64,000 bases of DNA from Leptodactylus fallax. Taxonomy: Eukaryota > Chordata > Amphibia > Anura > Leptodactylidae. The notes beneath the pieces are model-generated. The model saw only the letters and a program-made list of their open reading frames with translations. It was not told the origin of the DNA and searched no databases. Shown one piece after another: positions 9,677 through 20,962 of this stretch (position 1 is the first letter of the stretch; every line of letters begins with the position of its first letter). Where the stretch lies: positions 62,001 through 126,000 of the forward strand of contig CAMRHE010000651.1 in assembly GCA_947044405.1 (NCBI GenBank), read 5' to 3'. The position numbers and the translations under genes are program-made.

Positions 9677-11258
9677 CAGTACAGACCAAAAGTTTGGACA
9701 CACCTTCTCATTCCAAGAGTTTTCTGTATTTTCATGACTATAAAAATTGTAGATTCACACTGAAGGCATCAAAACTATGAATTACCACATGTGGAATTAT
9801 ATACTTAACAAAAAAGTGTGAAACAACTGAAAATATGTCTTATATTCTAGGTTCTTCAAAGTAGCCACCTTTTGCTTTGATTACTGCTTTGCACACTCTT
9901 GGCATTCTCTTGATGAGCTACAAGAGGTAGTCACCTGAAATGGTTTTCACTTCACAAGTGTGCCCTGTCAGGTGTAATAAGTGGGATTTCTTGCCTTATA
10001 AATGGGGTTGGGACCATCAGTTGTGTCGTTCAGAAGTCAGGTGGATACACAGCTGATAGTCCTACTGAATGGAGTGTTAGAATTTGTATTATGGCAAGAA
10101 AAAAGCAGCTAAGTAAAGAAAAACGAGTGGCCATCATTACTTTAAGAAATGAAGGTCAGTCAGTCCGAAAAATTGGGAAAACTTTGAAAGTGTCCCCAAG
10201 TGCAGTGGCCAAAACCATCAAGCGCTACAAAGAAACTGGCTCACATGAGGACCGCCCCAGGAAAGGAAGACCAAGAGTCACCTCTGCTGCGGAGGATAAG
10301 TTCATCCGAGTCACCAGCCTCAGAAATGGCAGGTTAACAGCAGCTCAGATTAGAGACCAGGTCAATGCCACACAGAGTTCTAGCAGCAGACACATCTCTA
10401 CAACAACTGGTAAGAGGAGACTGTGTGCAGCAGGCCTTCATGGTAAAATAGCTGCTAGGAAACCACTGCTAAGGACAGGCAACAAGCACAAGAAGAACAC
10501 AAGGAATGGACATTAGACCTGTGGAAATCTGGGCTTTGGTCTGATGAGTCCAAATGTGAGATCTTTGGTTCCAACCACCGTGTCTTTGTGCGATGCAGAA
10601 AAGGTGAAGGAATGGACTCTACATGCCTGGTTCCCACCGTGAAGCATGGAGGAGGAGGTGTGATGGTGTGGGGGGGCTTTGCTGGTGACACTGTTGGGGA
10701 TTTATTCTGAACCAGCATGGTTACCACAGCATCTTGCAGCGGCATGCTATTCCATCCGGTTTGCGTTTAGTTGGACCAACAGGACAATGACCCCAAACAC
10801 CTCCAGACTGTGTAAGGGCTATGTGACCAAGAAGGAGAGTGATGGGGTGCTACGCCAGATGACCTGGCCTCCACAGTCACCAGACCTGAACCCAATCCAG
10901 ATGGTTTGGGGTGAGCTGGACCGCAGAGTGAAGGCAAAAGGGCCAACAAGTGCTAAGCATCTCTGGGAACTCCTTCAAGACTGTTGGAAGACCATTTCAG
11001 GTGACTACCTCTTGTAGCTCATCAAGAGAATGCCAAGAGTGTGCAAAGCGGTAATCAAAGCAAAAGGTGGCTACTTTGAAGAACCTAGAATATAAGACAT
11101 ATTTTCAGTTGTTTCACACTTTTTTGTTAAGTATATAATTCCACATGTGGTAATTCATAGTTTTGATGCCTTCAGTGTGATTCTACAATTTGTATAGTCA
11201 TGAAAATACAGAAAACTCTTGGAATGAGAAGGTGTGTCCAAACTTTTGGTCTGTACTG
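9677..11258 (+). mobile_element. Tc1-like DNA transposon with 272-bp terminal inverted repeats (degraded)
   Basis: The left end begins CAGTACAGACCAAAAGTTTG at 9677 and the right end, read inward from 11258, is the same. The arms (9677-9948 and 10987-11258) match closely over their whole length with scattered changes and small indels. TA dinucleotides flank both ends (9675-9676 and 11259-11260), the target duplication of Tc1/mariner elements. Total length is 1582 bp, about normal for the group. The right arm overlaps the 3' end of the transposase reading frame. Flanking DNA on both sides is the same 74-bp minisatellite, so the element inserted into an existing array. Confidence 0.95.
10091..11095 (+). 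pseudogene. Tc1-like transposase pseudogene (frameshifts, lost catalytic Glu, early stop)
   Basis: The frame starts MARKKQLSKEKRVAIITLRN at 10091 with the paired-like helix-turn-helix and a GRPRV motif, and ends at 10516 after a frameshift near 10490. The next segment (about 10519-10710) carries WSDESK with the first catalytic Asp (codon 10543-10545) in another frame. The QQDNDPKH block with the second Asp (10783-10785) is in a third arrangement. The final segment reads SPDLNPIQMVWGELDRRV. In the family this motif is NPIE, so the third catalytic residue is changed to Gln (CAG at 10898-10900). A TAG at 11015-11017 precedes 25 more family-like codons ending at 11095. From memory of the family, three internal deletions of about 14-16 bp explain the frameshifts. 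The gene cannot make active transposase. Confidence 0.93.
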
Positions 11259-11395
11259 TATGTACACAGTGACTGCAATAGCAGAATAGTGAGCGCAGCT
11301 CTGGAGTATAATACAGGATCAGTAATGTAATGTATGTACACAGTGACTGCACCAGCAGAATAGTGAGCGCAGCTCTGGAGTATAGTACAGGATAG
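11259..11395. repeat. Minisatellite, 74-bp unit, right part of the split array
   Basis: Nearly two more units follow the transposon, starting ATGTACACAGTGACTGCA immediately after the TA duplication and ending in the worn sequence GTACAGGATAGTTAATATC. They match the left part (9016-9676) in unit and orientation. Confidence 0.9.
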
Positions 11396-13038
11396 TTAAT
11401 ATCATGTATCTACATAGAAGTTTATTTGCTATTTGCTATCTTTTTGGGGTCTGGAGCAGCGGAAATGGCCCTGACCCCTGATGAAATAATCTTCTATGTG
11501 TCCCAGCATTACATTGTGCCAAGATGAGAAGAGACTCAGCTCAGAGCCAACAGAATCCTGGACGAGGTCACGCAGACCCTATGACAAAGCTTCATTATCA
11601 GGGAGATGCGGTAGTGACTAGAAGCTGCAGCTCCCCCCTTCTCCCTCGGGATCAGTGTGACTGACAGCTGGATAAGCTCATTACAGCCGGTGTTTGGCTG
11701 CTATTCTTCAGTGCGTCCATTTTTTTTGCCCCCTCGCCGGGCGCCGTTCTGTGAACAATCTATTTAATTTGGATGAACGCTGAATGTGCAGGAATGCAGA
11801 CCGGGCAGAGAGGAAGGAACCTCCGATAAAACATGTCAAGGTTATTCCGCCAATTACCGCGGTTTGTTAGCGAGATGGCGACAATTAAGCAGCGGCCGCG
11901 CATGTGATGCTGGATATTTATCATTCCTAAAGGTGATTTCTCTTCTGTAATAAACACGAGGCATCGGTCGCTCCGAGCACCGGACAATCACCATTAACAT
12001 GAAGGCCAACCAGTCACAATGTATCAGCAGCAAATCTGCAAACGAGCGCTCATTATCCTCTAGATGTTACACAGTCCGCAGAGGAGACCTGATGTGAAAC
12101 AGATCACAACTGTGAGGGAGGTGTCAGACACAGAGGGGTTCACAAAGACCAAGAACCTTCTCATACACATCATGGAGCTGAGTCCTCTGCAAACACATAA
12201 AGCAGAGCTACATGAGAAGATCCAGAACATTCTGAGGGACATTACAGAGCAGAGTCTTGTGAGAAGATCTAGAACTCTCCAATAGACTGACACCTAGAAC
12301 TTTCTAAAGACGTTACAGAGAAGACTCAAAGTTCTGATACAATAGACTTGTGAGTGAGATATACTACAGACAGCATGGAGAAGGCCTAGAGCAGATTCCT
12401 AGGAGAAGACCTAGAACTGTCCACTACACATTGAGTCCTTTGCAAAGGCCTAAAACAGAGTCCTACAAGACCTGAAACTTTCCAAGGCACGTAACAGAGT
12501 AGAGTTCTTTGCAGTGGCCTAAAACACTAGACCTATGAGAAGACCTAGATCTTTTGTGAGCAATGACCTCCAGGGGCATTTATAACCTCCTGTCACTGGA
12601 CAATGAGACGTCTCGGCTCACCATCTCTGTTCTAGTTCATCCCTTGGGTGTTGGATAGAGTTGAGGTCTTTCTGCAATTCAAGTTCTTACACACCAAACT
12701 CCCCCAACCATGTCTTTATGGAATTTTCTTTGTGGACTAGGGCACAGTGATGATGGAACAGAAAAGAACCTTCTCCAAACTGCTCCCACAAAGATAGAAG
12801 CAACAATTTTCCAAAATGTCTTGGTCTACTGAAGGATAAAGATTTCCAATCACTGGAACTAAGAGGCCGACCCTTTAAAAACACCCCTATGGCATTCCCC
12901 CTCCTCCACCAAGCATTACAGCTGGCACAATGTGGTCAGACAGGGGACATTCTCCTGGTATATACCGAACCCAGACTGATCCATCAGACTGACAGATAGA
13001 GCACATTTCCATCACTCCAGTGCCGAATCCAATGGAAG
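11396..13038. other. Intergenic sequence with a degenerate GAGAAGACCTAGAACTTTCC motif field
   Basis: 11400-12060 is single-copy with mixed composition. From about 12140 to 12560 a degenerate motif recurs every 60-100 bp: variants of GAGAAGACCTAGAACTTTCC and of ACAGAGCAGAGTCCTTTGC. The same motif family recurs at about 16990-17305. It looks like an old, decayed tandem repeat. 12570-13038 shows no structure. No gene is supported. Confidence 0.5.
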
Positions 13039-15660
13039 CATTGTACATTACACCGCTCCATCTGACAATCGGCATTGTACATTACACCGCTCCATCTGAC
13101 AATCGGCATTGTACATTACACCGCTCCATCTGACAATCGGCATTGTACATTACATCCCTCCATCTGACACTCGGCATTGTACATTACACCCCTCCATCTG
13201 ACACTCGGCCCTGTACATTACACCCCTCCATCTGACACTCGGCATTGTACATTACACCCCTCCATCTGACACTCGGCATTGTACATTACTCCCCTCCATC
13301 TGACACTCGGCATTGTACATTACACCCCTCCATCTGACACTCGGCATTGTACATTACACCCCTCCATCTGACGCTCGGCATTGTACATTACACCCCTCCA
13401 TCTGACGCTCGGCATTGTACATTACACCTCTCCATCTGACCCTTGGCATTGTACATTACACCCCTCCATCTGACACTCGGCATTGTACATTACACCCCTC
13501 CATCTGACACTCGGCATTGTACATTACACCCCTCCATCTGACACTCGGCATTGTACATTACATCCCTCCATCTGACACTCGGCATTGTACATTACACCCC
13601 TCCATCTGACACTCGGCCCTGTACATTACACCCCTCCATCTGACACTCGGCATTGTACATTACACCCCTCCATCTGACACTCGGCATTGTACATTACTCC
13701 CCTCCATCTGACACTCGGCATTGTACATTACACCCCTCCATCTGACACTCGGCATTGTACATTACACCCCTCCATCTGACGCTCGGCATTGTACATTACA
13801 CCCCTCCATCTGACGCTCGGCATTGTACATTACACCTCTCCATCTGACCCTTGGCATTGTACATTACACCCCTCCATCTGACACTCGGCATTGTACATTA
13901 CACCCCTCCATCTGACACTCGGCATTGTACGGCATTACACCCCTCCATCTGACACTCGGCATTGTACATTACACCCCTCCATCTGACACTTGGCATTGTA
14001 CATTACACCCCTCCATCTGACACTCGGCATTGTACATTACACCCCTCCATCTGACGCTTAGCATTGTACATTACACCCCTCCATCTGACACTCGGCATTG
14101 TACATTACACCCCTCCATCTGACACTCGGCATTGTACATTACACCCCTCCATCTGACACTCGGCCCTGTACATTACACCCCTCCATCTGACACTCGGCAT
14201 TGTACATTACACCCCTCCATCTGACACTCGGCATTGTACATTACACCCCTCCATCTGACACTCGGCCCTGTACATTACACCCCTCCATCTGACACTTGGC
14301 ATTGTACATTACACCCCTCCATCTGACACTTGGCATTGTACATTACACCCCTCCATCTGACGCTTGGCATTGTGCTTTGCACGGCTCTACCTGACACTCG
14401 GCATTGTACATTATGCCCCTCCATCTGACACTCGGCATTGTACAGTACCCCCTCCATCTGACACTCGGCATTGTACGTTACACCCCTCCATCTGACACTC
14501 GGCCCTGTACATTACACCCCTCCATCTGACACTTGGCATTGTACATTACACCCCTCCATCTGACACTTGGCATTGTACATTACACCCCTCCATCTGACGC
14601 TTGGCATTGTGCTTTGCACGGCTCTACCTGACACTCGGCATTGTACATTATGCCCCTCCATCTGACACTCGGCATTGTACATTACACCCCTCCATCTGAC
14701 ACTCGGCATTGTACATTACACCCCTCCATCTGACACTCGGCATTGTACATTACACCCCTCCATCTGACACTCGGCATTGTACAGTACCCCCCTCCACCTG
14801 ACACTCGGCATTGTACAGTACCCCCTCCACCTGACACTTGGCATTGTACATTACACTCCTCCATCTGACACTCGGCATTGTACATTCCCCTCCACTGACA
14901 CTCGGGACTTACACCTCTCCATCTGACACTCGGCATTGTACATTACACCTCTCCATCTGACACTCGGCATTGTACATTACACCTCTCCATCTGACACTCG
15001 GCATTGTACATTACACCCCTCCATCTGACACTCGGCATTGTACATTACACCCCTCCATCTGACGCTTGGCCCTGTACATTACACCTCTCCAACTGACACT
15101 CGGCATTGTACATTACACCCCTCCATCTGACACTCGGCATTGTACATTACATCCCTCCATCTGACACTTGGCATTGTACATTACACCCCTCCATCTGACG
15201 CTCGGCCCTGTACATTACACCTCTCCAACTGACACTCGGCATTGTACATTACACCCCTCCATCTGACACTTGGCATTGTACAGTACCCCCCTCCACCTGA
15301 CACTCGGCATTGTACAGTACCCCCCTCCACCTGACACTTGGCATTGTACATTACACTCCTCCATCTGACACTCGGCATTGTACATTACACCCCTCCATCT
15401 GACGCTCGGCCCTGTACATTACACCTCTCCAACTGACACTCGGAATTGTACATTACACCCCTCCATCTGACACTTGGCATTGTACAGTACCCCCCTCCAC
15501 CTGACACTTGGCATTGTACATTACACTCCTCCATCTGACACTCGGCATTGTACATTACACCCCTCCATCTGACACTTGGCATTGTACTGTACAGTACCCC
15601 CCTCCACCTGACACTTGGCATTGTACATTACTCCCCTCCATCTGACACTCGGCATTGTAC
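13039..15660. repeat. Minisatellite, 34-bp unit, about 77 copies, with 408-bp higher-order repeat
   Basis: The unit is CATTGTACATTACACCCCTC then CATCTGACACTCGG. Marker variants (TACATCCCTCC at 13151 and 13559; the GACCCTTGG variant near 13439 and 13847) recur 408 bp apart, that is 12 units. A second duplication of about 237 bp carries an odd unit, GTGCTTTGCACGGCTCTACC, at 14372 and 14609. Units with CCCTGTACATT and with CTCCAACTGACAC form further blocks around 15060-15440. Many variants are shared between blocks, so amplification has occurred at more than one scale. Confidence 0.95.
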
Positions 15661-15742
15661 TTGGTGATGTACGACTGACATGCATCGGGCACAGTTTGAG
15701 GTGATGGAATATTTAGGAGGAGATATTTCTGACAGTGACACC

Positions 15743-16743
15743 AGGGCTGGATTATATATACTGGGGGTAACTGCAGGGTGAGGGGCGGGATTATATACAC
15801 TGGGGGTAACTGCAGGGTGAGGGGCGGGATTATATACACTAGAGGTGACTGCAGGGTGAGGGGCGGTATTATATACACTGGGGGTAACTGCAGGGTGAGG
15901 GGCGGGATTATATACACTGGGGGTAACTGCAGGGTGAGGGGCGGGATTATATACACTGGGGGTAAATGCAGGGTGAGGGGGCGGGATTATATACACTGGG
16001 GGTAACTGCAGGGTGAGGGGCGGGATTATATACACTAGAGGTGACTGCAGGGTGAGGGGCGGTATTATATACACTGGGGGTAACTGCAGGGTGAGGGGCG
16101 GGATTATATACACTAGAGGTGACTGCAGGATGAGGGGCGGTATTATATACACTGGGGGTAACTGCAGGGTGAGGGGCGGGATTATATACACTAGAGGTGA
16201 CTGCAGGGTGAGGGGCGGTATTATATACACTGGGGGTAACTGCAGGGTGAGGGGCGGGATTATATACACTAGAGGTGACTGCAGGGTGAGGGGCGGTATT
16301 ATATACATTGGGGGTAACTGCAGGGTGAGGGGCGGGATTATATACACTAGAGGTGACTGCAGGGTGAGGGGCGGTATTATATACACTGGGGGTAACTGCA
16401 GGGTGAGGGGCGGGATTATATACACTAGAGGTGACTGCAGGGTGAGGGGCGGTATTATATACATTGGGGGTAACTGCAGGGTGAGGGGCGGGATTATATA
16501 CACTAGAGGTGACTGCAGGGTGAGGGGCGGTATTATATACACTGGGGGTAACTGCAGGGTGAGGGGCGGGATTATATACACTAGAGGTGACTGCAGGGTG
16601 AGGGGCGGTATTATATACATTGGGGGTAACTGCAGGGTGAGGGGCGGGATTATATACACTAGAGGTGACTGCAGGGTGAGGGGCGGTATTATATACATTG
16701 GGGGTAACTGCAGGGTGAGGGGCGGGATTATATACATCGGGGT
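15743..16743. repeat. Minisatellite, 39-bp unit with 78-bp and 156-bp nested periods
   Basis: The unit is GGGCGGGATTATATACACTG followed by GGGGTAACTGCAGGGTGAG. From about 16015 two types alternate strictly: one with GGGATT and CTAGAGGTGAC, one with GGTATT and TGGGGGTAAC. This gives a 78-bp dimer. A CACT/CATT difference in the second type recurs mostly every 156 bp (about 16294, 16450, 16606), a third level. There are about 25 monomers. A 39-bp unit keeps a 369-codon frame open on the minus strand, with a 13-residue repeat like YIIPPLTLQLPPV, and long frames on the plus strand. I regard these as artefacts of the unit length. Confidence 0.95.
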
Positions 16744-17621
16744 ATTTGAATCAATTCAGCTCTGGACAATCCGTCTTTCCATATAGTGTATTATTCAGGA
16801 ACCCTAGGATTATCCGGCTCCTCAGAGGTGGGCGGCTGCAATGTCTAGAATTATCCAAGAGAGGAGATAAGTGGCTGCTTGGGGAAGCAAGAAGACGATG
16901 CAGCGGCCGCTCATACAGCACGGAGATGGTGTAGAACCTCCAGACAGATAATACACAGTCACAAATACCCCATAAACCCCTTCAGGGAATACCACAGAGG
17001 ATGAGATGACCTAGAACATTCTGGTATCAGATATATATTATATAACAGGCTGTGTAAGTGAATATACAGCCAACTCCGCAGTGACCTAGACCTATCGCAC
17101 AGCAGACTCAGGACTCACTTATTACACTGCTCACAGGTGATCGAGAACTCTAGAAAGATGGAGGTTTCCCAGAGAACTATACACATAATACAGGTAACTG
17201 CTTAGAGATGATCTAGAACTTTCTAAGATCTGACACAGAAGAACTTTCTTCTATTACATATTACAGAGCTGACTGACAGCTTGGAGATGATCTAGAACTT
17301 TCCGAGCGGTGTCACTCACTCAGAGGAGACGCATTTATTATATTGAGGGGGTTCTGAATTATCACCGGGAGCGGCGGAAACTTCTCTACAGAACAGAGCG
17401 GAGATTCTCAGCACAAAGAAATGAGTTTTTACCATTTGGAGCGGCTTTTATTGGGTCGAGTGCTGTGCGGATAATTGGCCGACACGAGGAGAGAGGGGGA
17501 GGGGAGGAATTAATAGGAAATAATGAATAGGAACATTTCATCGCTTCTAGAATCCTGGAACAATTAGCAGTCACCGATAAGACGAGAGAAGCTTCATCTT
17601 CATTACATCTGCTATAAAGTC
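16744..17621. other. Intergenic sequence with degenerate GATCTAGAACTTTC motif copies
   Basis: At about 16998, 17085, 17135, 17210 and 17288 there are copies of a GAGATGACCTAGAACTTTC-like motif, the same family as in 12140-12560. The stretch 17300-17560 is non-repetitive and contains AATTAATAGGAAATAATGAA and other AT-rich words beside GC-rich ones, a look common to conserved noncoding DNA. No gene is supported. Confidence 0.5.
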
Positions 17622-18333
17622 AAGTAATCACCTGCACAGCACTGTCACTAGGAACTACAGAGGGCAGGAGCAATACTCTGCAGAGAGGAGAGAGAGCAGT
17701 AATCACCTGCACAGCACTGTCACTAGGAACTACAGAGGGCAGGAGCAATACTCTGCAGAGAGGAGAGAGAGAAGTAATCACCTGCACAGCACTGTCAGTA
17801 AGAACTACAGAGGGCAGGAGCAATACTCTGCAGAGAGGAGAGAGAGAAGTAATCACCTGCACAGCACTGTCACTAGGAACTACAGAGGGCAGGAGCAATA
17901 CTCTGCAGAGAGGAGAGAGAGAAGTAATCACCTGCACAGCACTGTCAGTAAGAACTACAGAGGGCAGGAGCAATACTCTGCAGAGAGGAGAGAGAGAAGT
18001 AATCACCTGCACAGCACTTTCACTAGGAACTACAGAGGGCAGGAGCAATACTCTGCAGAGAGGAGAGAGAGAAGTAATCACCTGCACAGCACTGTCAGTA
18101 AGAACTACAGAGGGCAGGAGCAATACTCTGCAGAGAGGAGAGAAGTAATCACCTGCACAGCACTGTCACTAGGAACTACAGAGGGCAGGAGCAATACTCT
18201 GCAGAGAGGAGAGAGAGAAGTAATCACCTGCACAGCACTGTCACTAGGAACTACAGAGGGCAGGAGCAATACTCTGCAGAGAGGAGAGAGAGAAGTAATC
18301 ACCTGCACAGCACTGTCAGTAGGAACTACAAAG
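17622..18333. repeat. Minisatellite, 75-bp unit, about 9.5 copies
   Basis: The unit starts AGTAATCACCTGCACAGCAC, continues with ACTACAGAGGGCAGGAGCAA and ends GAGAGGAGAGAGAG. Most copies alternate between CACTAGGAAC and CAGTAAGAAC, so a 150-bp dimer is visible. One copy near 18143 lost four bases of the GAGA run. As 75 is a multiple of three, minus-strand frames stay open with a 25-residue repeat. I do not count this as coding. The 39-bp array begins a few bases later. Confidence 0.94.
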
Positions 18334-18340
18334 GGGGGGA

Positions 18341-20903
18341 AAAGTAGTACTGTGCACTGTCCATATATACAGGACAAGAGAAGTGGTACTGTGCAGTGTC
18401 CATATATACAGGAGGAGAGAAGTGGTACTGTGCACTGTCCATATATACAGGAGGAGAGAAGTGGTACTGTGCACTGTCCATATATACAGGACAAGAGAAG
18501 TGGTACTGTGCACTGTCCATATATACAGGAGGAGAGAAGTGGTACTGTGCACTGTCCATATATACAGGAGAGAAGTGGTACTGTGCACTGTCCATATATA
18601 CAGGATAAGAGAAGTGGTACTGTGCACTGTCCATATATACAGGACAGGAGAAGTGGTACTGTGCACTGTCCATATATACAGAATAAGAGAAGTGGTACTG
18701 TGCACTGTCCATATATACAGGAGAGAAGTGGTACTGTGCACTGTCCATATATACAGGATAAGAGAAGTGGTACTGTACACTGTCCATATATACAGGAGGA
18801 GAGAAGTGGTACTGTGCACTGTCCATATATACAGGAGGAGAGAAGTGGTACTGTGCACTGTCCATATATACAGGAGGAGAGAAGTGGTACTGTGCACTGT
18901 CCATATATACAGGAGGAGAGAAGTGGTACTGTGCACTGTACATATATACCGGATAAGAGAAGTGGTACTGTGCACTGTCCATATATACAGGACAAGAGAA
19001 GTGGTACTGTGCACTGTCCATATATACAGAATAAGAGAAGTGGTACTGTGCACTGTCCATATATACAGGAGAGAAGTGGTACTGTGCACTGTCCATATAT
19101 ACAGGATAAGAGAAGTGGTACTGTGTACTGTCCATATATACAGGATAAGAGAAGTGGTACTGTGCACTGTCCATATATACAGAATAAGAGAAGTGGTACT
19201 GTGCACTGTCCATATATACAGGATAAGAGAAGTGGTACTGTGCACTGCCCATATATACAGGACTAGAGAAGTGGTACTGTGCACTGTCCATATATACAGG
19301 ATAAGAGAAGTGGTACTGTACACTGTCCATATATACAGGAGGAGAGAAGGGGTACTGTGCACTGTCCATATATACAGGAGGAGAGAAGTGGTACTGTGCA
19401 CTGTCCATATATACAGGAGGAGAGAAGTGGTTCTGTGCACTGTTCATATATACAGGAGGAGAGAAGTGGTACTGTGCACTGTCCATATATACAGGAGGAG
19501 AGAAGTGGTACTGTGCACTGTCCTTATATACAGGATAAGAGAAGTGGTACTGTGCACTGTCCTTATATACAGGATAAGAGAAGTGGTACTGTGCACTGTC
19601 TGTATATACAGGAGGAGAGAAGTGGTACTGTGCACTGTCCATATATACAGGATAAGAGAAGTGGTACTGTGCACTGTCCATATATACAGGAGGAGAGAAG
19701 TGGTACTGTGCACTGTCCATATATACAGGATAAGAGAAGTGGTACTGTGCACTGTCCATATATACAGGAGGAGAGAAGTGGTACTGTGTACTGTCCATAT
19801 ATACAGGACAGGAGAAGTGGTACTGTGCACTGTCCATATATACAGGAGGAGAGAAGTGGTACTGTGCACTGTCCATATATACAGGACAAGAGAAGTGGTA
19901 CTGTGCACTGTCCATATATACAGGATAAGAGAAGTGGTACTGTACACTGTCCATATATACAGGAGGAGAGAAGTGGTACTGTGCACTGTCCATATATACC
20001 GGATAAGAGAAGTGGTACTGTGCACTGTCCATATATACAGGAGAGAAGTGGTACTGTGCACTGTCCATATATACAGGATAAGAGAAGTGGTACTGTGCAC
20101 TGTCCATATATACAGGAGGAGAGAAGTGGTACTGTGCACTGTCCATATATACAGGAGGAGAGAAGTGGTACTGTGCACTGTCCATATATACAGGAGGAGA
20201 GAAGTGGTACTGTGCACTGTCCATATATACAGGATAAGAGAAGTGGTACTGTGCACTGTCCATATATACAGGAGGAGAGAAGTGGTACTGTGCACTGTCC
20301 ATATATACAGGACAAGAGAAGTGGTACTGTGCACTGTCCATATATACAGGAGGAGAGAAGTGGTACTGTGCACTGTCCATATATACAGGATAAGAGAAGT
20401 GGTACTGTGCACTGTCCATATATACAGGAGGAGAGAAGTGGTACTGTGCACTGTCCATATATACCGGATAAGAGAAGTGGTACTGTGCACTGTCCATATA
20501 TACAGGACAAGAGAAGTGGTACTGTGCACTGTCCATATATACAGAATAAGAGAAGTGGTACTGTGCACTGTCCATATATACAGGATAAGAGAAATGGTAC
20601 TGTGCACTGTTTATATATACAAGATAAGAGAAGTGGTACTGTGCACTGTCCATATATACAGGAGGAGAGAAGTGGTACTGTGCACTGTCCATATATACAG
20701 GATAAGAGAAGTGGTACTGTGCACTGTCCATATATACAGGATAAGAGAAGTGTTACTGTGCACTGTCCATATATACAGGAGGAGAGAAGTGGTACTGTGC
20801 ACTGTCCATATATACAGGATAAGAGAAGTGTTACTGTGCACTGTCCGTATATACAGGACTAGAGAAGTGGTACTGTGCACTGTCCATATATACAGGACAA
20901 GAG
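18341..20903. repeat. Minisatellite, 39-bp unit, about 66 copies
   Basis: The unit is GTGGTACTGTGCACTGTCCA then TATATACAGGAGGAGAGAA. Variation is concentrated in one place: GGAGGAGAG, GGATAAGAG, GGACAAGAG, GAATAAGAG, GGACAGGAG, or a 36-bp form with GGAGAG. Length changes are therefore 3 bp, and frames stay open for over 800 codons on both strands at once (for example 13-residue repeats MDSAQYHFSYPVY on minus and VVLCTVHIYRRRE on plus). Simultaneous openness in several frames argues against coding. The same repeat family returns at 42233-43765, and an inverted relative lies at 40631-41520. Confidence 0.96.
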
Positions 20904-20962
20904 CAGATAATGAGAGTGACAACTATCAGGGAAGTAGTACTGTGTGGGGCTGGTGTGCTATA

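Noticed and set aside
15628..16737. 369-codon minus-strand frame with a 13-residue YIIPPLTLQLPPV repeat
   Set aside because: It is a product of the 39-bp unit, and plus-strand frames are open over the same stretch. It runs without change of character into a different minisatellite.
17620..18123. 167-codon minus-strand frame with a 25-residue repeat
   Set aside because: This is the 75-bp unit read in frame. There is no independent coding signal.
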